This document shows positions 1-7,300 of a stretch of DNA of 7,322 nt, piece after piece. The stretch is from contig DUOL01000090.1 in the NCBI GenBank assembly GCA_012838875.1, positions 1 through 7,322 of the forward strand, read 5' to 3'. The position numbers and the translations under genes were made by a program. The stretch comes from Bacteroidales bacterium (GTDB lineage: Bacteria > Bacteroidota > Bacteroidia > Bacteroidales > WCHB1-69). The notes under the pieces are model-generated. The model ran no database searches. It saw only the letters and a list, made by a program, of their open reading frames with translations, and was not told the DNA's origin. Numbering within the stretch: position 1 is the first letter of the stretch; each line of letters opens with the position of its first letter.

Positions 1-529
1 TGGATTTTCCTGCGTTTGGCATGCCCACAAGTCCAACGTCAGCTAAAACTTTCAATTCGAGGGTAAGCCAACCTTCAGCGCCGGGTTCGCCGGGTTGAGC
101 AAAACGTGGGGTTTGAAAGGTGGCGGTTTTAAAATGCACATTGCCTAAGCCGCCGCGACCTCCTTGCATAGCAACTATCTCTTCCCCATCTTCTAATATT
201 TCACCTATAATTTCCTCGGTTTCACTCTCTTTAATGATAGTTCCTAACGGGACTTCCACAACGGCATTTTTCCCTTGTCTCCCGAACCGTTGATTTTGTT
301 GTCCATTTTCTCCATCTTCGGCAAAAATATGTTTTGTATATCGTAAATGTAGAAGTGTCCAAAGATTTTTATTCCCTTTAAAAATAACATCTCCACCTTT
401 TCCGCCATCTCCACCATCCGGACCTCCCTTAGGCGTACGGGCACTTCGTGCTAAATGTGCCGAGCCCACACCTCCCTTACCGGAATGACAGAAAATTTTA
501 ATGTAATCTATGAAATTTTCGTTAGCCAT
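1..529 (-). CDS. obg: GTPase Obg/CgtA, 3' end cut by window edge
   Basis: This is the first 176 residues of Obg, the conserved GTPase that binds the large ribosomal subunit and links ribosome assembly to the stringent response. The protein starts MANENFIDYIKIFCHSGKGG. The glycine-rich Obg fold fills about residues 1-157, with the family's typical Gly-rich stretches at 35-47 (PKGGPDGGDGGKGG region), 121-130 (MQGGRGGLGN) and 145-151 (QPGEPGA). The G domain begins with DVGLVG and the P-loop GMPNAGKS at 169-176, and the window ends there, so switch regions, NKxD motif and any C-terminal domain are not seen. The ATG at 529 is chosen because it gives the standard Obg N-terminus and has AGAGAGG just upstream. 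It is the third gene of an apparent operon with the HD protein (43-nt gap) and the lysine-ketoglutarate reductase homologue. No promoter or terminator was seen in that gap. Identification is very secure. Confidence 0.97.
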   Translation of the reverse strand, partial: MANENFIDYIKIFCHSGKGGVGSAHLARSARTPKGGPDGGDGGKGGDVIFKGNKNLWTLLHLRYTKHIFAEDGENGQQNQRFGRQGKNAVVEVPLGTIIKESETEEIIGEILEDGEEIVAMQGGRGGLGNVHFKTATFQTPRFAQPGEPGAEGWLTLELKVLADVGLVGMPNAGKS

Positions 530-533
530 TACA

Positions 534-540
534 CCTCTCT
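534..540 (-). promoter_or_regulatory. Shine-Dalgarno-like site for obg
   Basis: On the minus strand AGAGAGG lies 4 nt before the obg ATG. The other starts in this window are preceded mostly by A/T-rich sequence, as is usual in Bacteroidota, so this purine stretch stands out. It supports the ATG at 529 as the start. Whether it is really used as a ribosome binding site cannot be told from sequence. Confidence 0.4.
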
Positions 541-572
541 TAAAGTTGATTTTTTTGATAAAAATGAAATTT

Positions 573-1124
573 TTATACTTTCAGCCTATCTTTGAAAGGT
601 TCAAAAGTCATAAAATCGGCATGATGAACTATATAAGCTTCCGTAGTACGTTTTACTAAATTTCCTTCTCCGGCATGAGTAGCAATAATATGGCAAACGT
701 CTGCAGGAACACCGCACTGTTCAGCTATCGAAACACCGGAAAATGGGTGACGAAGATACTTTCCGTATACACCTTGTTTGCTATTGCCATTTTCGTCCAA
801 TTCATACTCTAATAATTTGCCGACATCACAAAGAATGGCACCGGCAATCAATACGTCCATGTTCACGGGAAGTTCCCCATGATACATTGCGTTGATTTTT
901 TCTCCGGCATCCTTAGCAATATGAACAACGGAACGCTTGTGGTCCATAAAGGTAACTTTTAAGTCGGGACCCGCTAATAGCGTAAAAGGTATTTTATTAA
1001 GGTCATCAATGGTTAAGACGCTCTTTTCTAATGCCAATTCCCATGTTTTGGCTGTTTTTTCTCGTAAAAGCTCATCTTTTATCCAATTTAATTCGGGCCA
1101 TAATTTTAAAATTTCTTCTTTCAT
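573..1124 (-). CDS. HD-domain protein, possible metal-dependent phosphohydrolase with variant CD motif
   Basis: A 183-aa cytoplasmic protein with no signal peptide or membrane segment. The HD/HDIG fold is recognisable: a first His in DHKRSVVHIA (H62), then AGAILCDVGKLLEYE (95-109), where a normal family member has HD[IV]GK, then RHPFSG (H126), HIIATH (H145, H150) and VHHADF (H167, H168, D170). HD proteins usually bind one or two metals through H…HD…D and cut phosphate esters of nucleotides or signalling molecules. Here the His of the HD doublet is Cys99 (codon TGT), while Asp100, Lys103 and the later His and Asp residues remain, so activity may be altered or may use Cys as a ligand. The substrate is unknown. 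The N-terminal 50 residues (KLWPELNWI, then KIPFTLL) are a helical lead-in that I associate with a small family of bacterial HD proteins. It starts 8 nt after the reductase stop codon and is followed by obg, so it is probably co-transcribed with both. Confidence 0.85.
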   Translation of the reverse strand: MKEEILKLWPELNWIKDELLREKTAKTWELALEKSVLTIDDLNKIPFTLLAGPDLKVTFMDHKRSVVHIAKDAGEKINAMYHGELPVNMDVLIAGAILCDVGKLLEYELDENGNSKQGVYGKYLRHPFSGVSIAEQCGVPADVCHIIATHAGEGNLVKRTTEAYIVHHADFMTFEPFKDRLKV

Positions 1125-1132
1125 AAAATAAA

Positions 1133-2428
1133 TTATAAAAACTTTTTAATATATTGATAATCAGGAGTTAATTCTCCATTTTGTAAAATTAAAGCTCGTT
1201 TGATAGGGGCTGGCAGTTTCAGTTTTTCATAGGGTTGACCATAGTCGCAAGTTACAATATCGTAAACAAAGGGTTCTAAAGCGTCAGCAAAAACATAAGA
1301 CGATTCACGAGGCAGTTCACTGGGCAAAATATCAACAGCCATAATTAAAACACCGTCTCCCTTATGCCCAAACGTAGGTTTTTGCGTTTCAGGATGATAG
1401 ATAAAAATGGGATTTTCAATAGGTGTGCCTTCGTGTGTTGCTTCAATAGAACCGTTAGGGTCGCAAGTGATGTCTCCAATAACGGAAAGATGAAAATTCG
1501 GATTCTTCCAATTTTCTTGTAAGTACTTCTTAGTAACTAATTTTTCCGCTTTGCTATCCCAATAGATACAATTCATTAAAATAGTTAAATGAGGGATATA
1601 TTGTTCAAAATTTGCACTATATTCGGCAGGATTAGCGAAGAAATGAGAGAGAATAAACGGAGAATTGTCTTTCGTTTTATAAAGATGCTCTTCTTTAAAG
1701 ATTACCTTGTAAACAGTACGGTTATCGTAAGTTTTAGAACGAAAATCTAAAAGCTCTTCAGGAGTTATTTCTTTAACGGGTAGTAGGTCTATAATTTCTT
1801 GAGCTCCTTTTGAAACGTTGCCGTAACCTGTCAAACCGATAATAAGAGGCGCTATCGAAGTTGGTAGCCCATTAGTTTTAATCTTTTCACCAACTTTTTT
1901 GATTTCTTCTTTGGCTTCTTCTAAGGAACTATAATTATGAGTCTGTTTTAATGTTTTAAATGGCGAATCAATTCCAAATTCGGACAGTCGAAGTCCATAC
2001 GCCCACAGTGAATTAATCATACCGGCAAGACCGGCGAATTTGCCGAAAAATATTAATCTTCGATTATTATCGTCCACCACTCGCTCATAGTCTATGAGAT
2101 TGCATTTCATCTTCATCATCTGTTTGAGCATAGGCATATTGTAAGGCTGTCCTTTGATGGTGTGTGAGAAAAAAGCATAAGTTTTCCCTTCTTCAAAAAA
2201 AGATTCGGGAATCTCTTTGATTCCAAAAATAACTTTAGGCTCTGTTAGCTTTTCAACTAATTTACAACCGGCATTAATATACTCTTCGTCTTTGAAAATT
2301 CGTTTTTTACATGGTAAAACTTGAATCTCAAGCTGATGTTTTTTAATTAGTCGCGAGGCATGTTCCGGAGTAATAGCTACTCTACGTTCCGCTGCGTACT
2401 TGTCTTCAATGCGAATTCCAACTTTCAT
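1133..2428 (-). CDS. Stand-alone lysine-ketoglutarate reductase domain protein (AASS N-terminal half homologue)
   Basis: A 431-aa cytoplasmic enzyme of the alanine dehydrogenase/PNT superfamily, closest by eye to the LKR half of the bifunctional aminoadipic semialdehyde synthase of animals and plants. LKR joins lysine and 2-oxoglutarate with NADPH to give saccharopine, the first step of lysine breakdown. The N-terminal catalytic domain has GIRIEDKYAAERRVAITPEH (4-23), SHTIKGQPYNMPML (88-101), LIDYERVVD (111-119) and FGKFAGLAGM (128-137). The nucleotide-binding part has LTGYGNVSKGAQEI (199-212), and the C-terminal part has NCIYWD (286-291), GDITCDPNGSIEAT (318-331) and GDGVLIMAVDILPSELPRES (357-376). 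It ends with NGELTPDYQYIKKFL, about where the animal enzyme passes from LKR to the saccharopine dehydrogenase half. The dehydrogenase must therefore be a separate gene elsewhere, or the protein has another role. A related dehydrogenase acting on lysine or another amino acid is possible. It leads the probable operon with the HD gene (8-nt gap) and obg. Homology is secure; the exact reaction is inferred. Confidence 0.86.
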   Translation of the reverse strand: MKVGIRIEDKYAAERRVAITPEHASRLIKKHQLEIQVLPCKKRIFKDEEYINAGCKLVEKLTEPKVIFGIKEIPESFFEEGKTYAFFSHTIKGQPYNMPMLKQMMKMKCNLIDYERVVDDNNRRLIFFGKFAGLAGMINSLWAYGLRLSEFGIDSPFKTLKQTHNYSSLEEAKEEIKKVGEKIKTNGLPTSIAPLIIGLTGYGNVSKGAQEIIDLLPVKEITPEELLDFRSKTYDNRTVYKVIFKEEHLYKTKDNSPFILSHFFANPAEYSANFEQYIPHLTILMNCIYWDSKAEKLVTKKYLQENWKNPNFHLSVIGDITCDPNGSIEATHEGTPIENPIFIYHPETQKPTFGHKGDGVLIMAVDILPSELPRESSYVFADALEPFVYDIVTCDYGQPYEKLKLPAPIKRALILQNGELTPDYQYIKKFL

Positions 2429-2463
2429 AAATTTTGTATTTTAAAATAGATTAATAAATTATC

Positions 2464-2512
2464 AAAAAAAACAACGCAAAGATACGAAAAAGTAACGTTC
2501 GATTTGCGTTGT
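2464..2512 (-). terminator. Probable Rho-independent terminator of the TPR/barrel unit
   Basis: On the minus strand ACAACGCAAA (2512-2503) is followed by its perfect complement TTTGCGTTGT (2480-2471) and then seven more Ts (2470-2464). The 22-nt middle can form an additional 4-bp TTCG/CGAA-type inner stem (2498-2501 with 2485-2488), giving a long, imperfect hairpin. Its place, 31 nt past the barrel stop codon, and the T-run fit intrinsic termination. The long loop makes it weaker than a textbook example. Confidence 0.6.
2477..2484 (-). promoter_or_regulatory. Bacteroidota-type -7 promoter element for the reductase operon
   Basis: The minus strand reads TATCTTTG, an exact match to the TAnnTTTG -7 element of Bacteroidota housekeeping promoters. 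It would start transcription near 2470, giving a leader of about 41 nt before the reductase ATG. No TTG/TTTG -33 element is seen about 19 nt upstream. That position is instead taken by the upstream arm of the inverted repeat, so the promoter may be weak or may depend on a regulator. The element overlaps the terminator's 3' arm. Confidence 0.5.
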
Positions 2513-2543
2513 CTAATGTAATTATCCAATGAAATACAAAATT

Positions 2544-4295
2544 CTATCTTCTCTTACTCCGTTTTAGATTTTGTTCACCAAAAGAGTAGGTTACACCAAT
2601 GAGGGCGTTAATTCCCATATTTTTATAATCGCTATATTTTGCATAATATTGACAGCCAATGTTATTAATGGTAACAAAAGCCGAAAATTGTTTGGTAATC
2701 AGCCACTCTGTGCCAATGCCAAAGTCTAAAATCGGCTTCATAAGTTTTGCCGTGTGAATGGAAGGATTGGTTTTGTCCAAAACTTGTTCATAGTAGCCAA
2801 ATCCTAATTGGAAATTTGCATTAAAAATGAGGAGTTCTTTGAAATAGTATTCTCCTTTAAAACCAAATTCAAGCATCGGTTTATACCATGGTTTTTTTAA
2901 CTTTGTGAGGTGGTAAAGCCAATAATTACCATAGAAATCCAAGTTCAGATTGCGTTCAACGTTCCAACCTACATTTAGCCCAACATTCAAATAACCTCCC
3001 TTGTCATAAGCCACATCAAACTGGTTAGGAATAACCGATAAGGTATCACGTACGAAAAAGAGCATATTTTCAGCATACGTATATTGAGCAAAGATATTGT
3101 AGTTGAGTTTTTTTATTAAATTACCCTTTACCCCTCCATAAAAATGTATCCAATTTTTAGTAAGCTGTAAATCATTAAAGTGCAACTTGATAAATGGATT
3201 TTCATACAACAATTTCTGATATGAGTTCAGTTCCATCGTGCCGTCAACGCCGGCATATAAACTTAAAATATGGGGAATGACGCCTAATTTAACTTCTCCT
3301 AACGGATAAATCAAAAATTTAGTCGTTTCATCTTGCACACCCAAGCCTATTCCTAACCCGACTAAAATATGATACTCATTGAAAGTCCAGCGAGCAAGAA
3401 TTTCAGGATTTAAAAGAAAAGTATTGGCAGGAGCAATGCTATCCTCTTTAGTGCCAAATTGATTGTTGAAGTAATCAAAATTCAAATTAAGTCTGTAGAG
3501 TTGGCTGCCGGAAATTTTCATCCAGCGTTCATCAAAAGCAAAGAAAGATTTAAGTCCAATTTGATTTTCCATATCTTTGTATTTTGTAAAGATACCGTTG
3601 TAATTCAATTGGACATCTTGTTTTAAGGCACGCTCTTCCACGGTATAGTTGGAACGCACTCCGATTGTAGCATTCAAATGATGAAAATGTGTTTTTAGGG
3701 AATCGGCGTATTCTTTACCTCCGTAGTAGTTCGGGTCGGCGGTTTCATTAAGTTTAAAACCGTAGTAACGCCGCGCAAAATGATTATAATCAATAGAAGA
3801 GTAGAGGGTCTGTTTTTTAAATATTTTAGTCAAAAAAAGATGAGTTTTTGTATCGCTAAATGGATAATATGGATACTGTTTCATCGTTTTGCCGATAGGA
3901 GGCGCCCAAGAAGAGAAATGGTGTACATTTAGTCCGTACGAGAATGATTTGTTATAACCGTTGTGAATGGCTAATTCGGCTAACGGCGTAATTGGATAGC
4001 CGAACCCAACTTTTATGAAATTTCGATATAAACGCTGAATCGGTTCCGCCGCCAGCTTTTGAGGTGCTATCGGAGTAGGAGAGAAAATAATCGGAAGCGT
4101 TTGAGGCGTAATGTAATAATCGAACTTAACCTTTTCTTTAACGGTATCAATAATAGTAACTTGTGAATTTATTTTTTCAAAATTCTGTAAATAGGGGACG
4201 TAGTTTAGTTGGAAATAAGCGGTATCAACAATTTGTCCGTTTAAAGTCATACTTATAATGACTAACGAAATAATGGAAATAAGATATTTTTTCAT
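2544..4295 (-). CDS. Predicted outer-membrane beta-barrel protein, partner of the TPR protein
   Basis: A 583-aa exported protein. The ATG at 4295 is chosen because it opens a clean signal peptide, MKKYLISIISLVIISMTLNG, with cleavage likely before Gln21. An in-frame GTG at 4319, overlapping the TPR stop codon, would only add eight polar and basic residues. After the signal comes a periplasmic N-terminal stretch of about 75 residues rich in Pro, Thr and Ile. From about residue 85 (FIKVGFGYPITPLAELAIHN) to the end, short alternating hydrophobic/aromatic strands recur, such as YSFGLNV-like, LNLDFYGNYWLYHL and LLIFNANFQLGFGYYEQV, ending with INALIGVTYSF, a typical barrel terminal strand. An 11-residue basic tail, GEQNLKRSKRR, follows. 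There is no TonB plug domain and no lipobox Cys. It resembles a conserved, uncharacterised Bacteroidota barrel family often labelled TonB-dependent receptor. The close TPR gene upstream (23-nt gap) suggests joint work at the envelope. Location is fairly sure; function is unknown. Confidence 0.75.
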   Translation of the reverse strand: MKKYLISIISLVIISMTLNGQIVDTAYFQLNYVPYLQNFEKINSQVTIIDTVKEKVKFDYYITPQTLPIIFSPTPIAPQKLAAEPIQRLYRNFIKVGFGYPITPLAELAIHNGYNKSFSYGLNVHHFSSWAPPIGKTMKQYPYYPFSDTKTHLFLTKIFKKQTLYSSIDYNHFARRYYGFKLNETADPNYYGGKEYADSLKTHFHHLNATIGVRSNYTVEERALKQDVQLNYNGIFTKYKDMENQIGLKSFFAFDERWMKISGSQLYRLNLNFDYFNNQFGTKEDSIAPANTFLLNPEILARWTFNEYHILVGLGIGLGVQDETTKFLIYPLGEVKLGVIPHILSLYAGVDGTMELNSYQKLLYENPFIKLHFNDLQLTKNWIHFYGGVKGNLIKKLNYNIFAQYTYAENMLFFVRDTLSVIPNQFDVAYDKGGYLNVGLNVGWNVERNLNLDFYGNYWLYHLTKLKKPWYKPMLEFGFKGEYYFKELLIFNANFQLGFGYYEQVLDKTNPSIHTAKLMKPILDFGIGTEWLITKQFSAFVTINNIGCQYYAKYSDYKNMGINALIGVTYSFGEQNLKRSKRR

Positions 4296-4318
4296 TCTAT
4301 TTGTTCTTTTAAGTATCA

Positions 4319-7300
4319 CTATTCTTCTATTATCTGTAAATCGTCACTTTGTGAAGGAGCTTCATTTTGTTGCTCCGTCTCAACGATTTTATCAATTTTT
4401 TCTTGGGCAATTTTTACAAGGTCTTGACCTTCATAGTTATCTACGATACTTTGATAGGTGTGCTTCGCTTGAAATAAATTTCCCTTAGCGGCATATAAAT
4501 CGCCATATAAAATGAAAGTATTGGCGTACCAAAAGTCTGAACTGTAGCTCGCTGCCAATATTTCACCAATAATTTTTTCGCACTCCTTTAAATCATTTTG
4601 ATTGAAAGCTATCAAAGCCGTTAAGTAGGCGGCTTCGGCACCTAAATCATTAGTTGTTTTTTTAGCTAAAACAGCTAAATTTTGTTTTGCAATGTTGAAC
4701 TCACCTAATTGATATGAGGATTTTCCGGCAATATAGAGTGCCTCGTTTTTCAACTCATCATCAGTAGGCAGATTATAGATAAGCACTTCGGCGGATTTAT
4801 GGGCTATGTCAAATTTGTTAACTTGATAAGACGAACGCATGATACCCGTATAAGCAATAATGCTATTGTTCACGGAAGAAGAGATATCGGCGAATGCTGT
4901 AAAGTAGGTTAATGCTTTATTATAATCTTTATTGTTGAAAACAATCATCGCTGCTTTTCGCAATGCCGTTTCATTATTTTTCGTCTTGTAACGTTGAATT
5001 ATGATTTCATATTCTTGAAGGGCGGCTGTATAGTCGTTTAGACCATATAAACATTCTGCTTTTTGAAAATGAGCGTCAGCGGCGAATAAGCCGTCAGGAA
5101 AAGCTTGTAAATAACTATCAAAAGCTGTGATAGCATTTTCACAATCACCTCGTAAATACTTGTTCTCTGCGGCTTTGTATGAAATGGAATCTTGCTTGGA
5201 AACACTAATATTAATGTTGCCTTTATTTTTTATGTAATCAAAAAACTCACCCGTAGTCCCAAGTTCGGTGTAAATATTTTCTAAGTTTGCTAAAGCATCT
5301 TTTGCTTCGTTAGAGCCCGGGAAATTTTCAAAAACATACTTGAAAGTTTTGATAGATGATTCCAAGTCTTGAGAGTTTAAATATGCTTGAGCTAACTTGT
5401 TGTACGCCTGTCTAATGTATGTACTTTTAGGATATTTCCCGATAAATGTTTTAAAAGCGGAAATAGAGTAAGTGTAATTGTTTTGAGCATGATATGAAGA
5501 AGCTAAATCATATTCCGCATCATCAACATAAGAAGATTTTGGATAATGATTGATTAATTTTTCTAAGGCGACAATTTTACTTTTTTCGTCGTTTAAATAG
5601 CCGTAACATTTTGATTGTTGATAAATAGCATAATCAACATTTTCTTGTCGTAATTTTTCGCAACTTTCATAACTTGCCAGAGCTTTTTTGAGGTTCTTTT
5701 GCATAAAATAGCAATCACCTAAACGAGCTGAAGCATCGGCTTCTAACATAGGATTCTCTTTAGCAATATCAAACTTGAGAAATTTTTCAAAAGCGCCTTC
5801 GGCATCTTTATACTTATTAATTTTCATAGCTGCATAACCGAAAGAATAGAATGATATTGGGTAGTTCGGTTCGTTGCCAACGTTCGTAGTTTTATAATAG
5901 GTCTGGAAAGAGAAAAACGACTCCTTGAAAAGCTCTTTTCTATATTCCGTTTCCGCTTTCCAATATAGATTGGAGGCATGCATAATCCCATTCATGGGAT
6001 ATTTTGTCGATTTATTAATAAGAATTAAAGCTTCATTGTATTTTTTGTTATTGATGAGTTCTAACGCCCTGAAATGGGTGCAGCGTTGATATGCTCGCAA
6101 AAGAGTAGGACTTTTCGATTGCAATTTTTCCAAAGAATTAATAGCCCCCTGATAATTCTTCGTAGTTAAATAAATTTGAGATAGATAAGCAATTGCCTCT
6201 TCGCTGCGGGAAGAATTCGGGTATTCTTGAATGTACTGTTCCAATGCCGCAATGGCTGTATTGAAAGGACTATTAGAGGTTTCGTATTGCAGTTTTGCAT
6301 AGTTATATAAAGCATCTTCTTTAATATCAGGCGAAAAATCATATTTTGAAGCCTCAAAAAAACTTTGACTTGCAAAAGTGGGATCTCCATTCTTGAGATA
6401 ACAGTCTCCAATTAAATAGAAACTATTCTGACACATTTCATCTTTTTCATAGGTCGTCAAAGAGAGATACCTAATGGCTGCTTGATAATTTTTCATTTGA
6501 TAATAACTATAACCAATAGCAAAATTATCATTCCTATCAAGCGTTGTTCTGGAGGATTTTATATAATTTTCAAAATATGGAAGTGCTTCGGAGTACCGTT
6601 GCAAGTTGTAGTATGATAATGCAATAATTCTACTCATTTCCGTTTTGTTATCAGCTTTATCAAGAATAGGAACCGCGGTCTTTAATACCTCTTCATATTT
6701 TTTTTGATAGAAATAGATTTGAGCTAAATAAAAAGGAATGGAACTCTGATAATTTTTATCCTCTTTCAATAAGAGAAAATCTTCCATTGCGGCTTCGTAT
6801 TGCTCATTTGAATAAGCAATATGAGCTAAGTAGTAAATAGCCTTTTTTTGATATTCATTCTCGGTTTTGCGAACTTCATTAAAAAGAGGCTTTGCTTCGT
6901 CTATCCTTTTAGTCGCAAAATAGGCATACCCTTTTTTAAATTGATATTCTTTCACATACTTTTCTGGAACAAAACGTTCATCAATTTGATTGAAATTCTC
7001 AAGAACTTGTTTATACTTCTTTTGGTCAAAATAAAATTTCCCCAAATAAAAATAAGCATTTGAAACATTAAAATGCTCCGGATAAAGGCGAATATAATTT
7101 TTGAGATAAAAGTCGGCGTCTTGATTGTTTAGGAAAAAGGCGCAAATGCCGATGTGATAGTAAGCGGCAACTTTCATCTCTTGCGGAGTTTGCTCATTAT
7201 CAAAAACTTGTTTGAAATATTCCTGAGCCGAACCATATTTTTCCTTTTCAAACAACTCTTTTGCTAAGCTATATTCATACTGCGGGGAATCGTAAATAAT

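Larger units (their letters stand above)
2429..2543. promoter_or_regulatory. Intergenic control region between the barrel gene and the reductase gene
   Basis: The only sizeable non-coding stretch in the window (115 nt, very A/T-rich). It holds a terminator-like hairpin, an overlapping -7 promoter element and an outer inverted repeat, listed separately. It appears to be the boundary between two minus-strand transcription units. Confidence 0.6.
2430..2543. repeat. Outer 12-bp inverted repeat framing the spacer
   Basis: AATTTTGTATTT at 2430-2441 is perfectly complementary to AAATACAAAATT at 2532-2543. One arm begins at the first base past the barrel stop codon, and the other ends 1 nt before the reductase ATG, so the repeat frames nearly the whole spacer and encloses the inner terminator hairpin. 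The arms are A/T-rich (one G or C each), so chance is possible. Confidence 0.45.

Noticed and set aside
244..444. 66-codon open frame on the minus strand inside obg
   Set aside because: It lies in another frame of the obg N-terminal domain, whose own frame gives an unmistakable Obg sequence.
530..572. Possible promoter or terminator between the HD gene and obg
   Set aside because: The 43 nt contain T- and A-runs but no inverted repeat and no TAnnTTTG element on the minus strand.
937..1131. 64-codon open frame on the plus strand opposite the HD gene
   Set aside because: Antisense to a convincing coding gene, with no recognisable protein features and no promoter.
4296..4319. GTG at 4319 as the start of the barrel gene, overlapping the TPR stop codon
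   Set aside because: It would place ILKRTNR before the signal peptide. The ATG at 4295 gives a standard MKKY signal start, so the overlap is probably not real, although it cannot be excluded.
4258..4488. 76-codon plus-strand frame with a hydrophobic start, like a small membrane protein
   Set aside because: It is antisense to the barrel signal peptide and the TPR C-terminus. The hydrophobic residues come from the complement of A/T-rich codons, and no promoter or ribosome site supports it.
5985..6000. Perfect 6-bp hairpin ATCCCA-TTCA-TGGGAT
   Set aside because: It lies in the middle of the TPR coding frame, with no T-run on the coding strand and no gene boundary nearby. Likely chance.
6166..6411. 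81-codon minus-strand frame inside the TPR gene
   Set aside because: Alternative frame of the TPR coding region with no family resemblance.
6848..7063. 71-codon hydrophobic plus-strand frame
   Set aside because: Antisense to Lys/Glu/Tyr-rich TPR codons, whose complement naturally reads as Phe/Leu/Ile. No supporting signals.
4319..7255. The TPR repeats as a tandem DNA repeat or recombination array
   Set aside because: The repeats are similar only at the level of protein pattern. I see no matching DNA blocks between units, so recent duplication is not supported.
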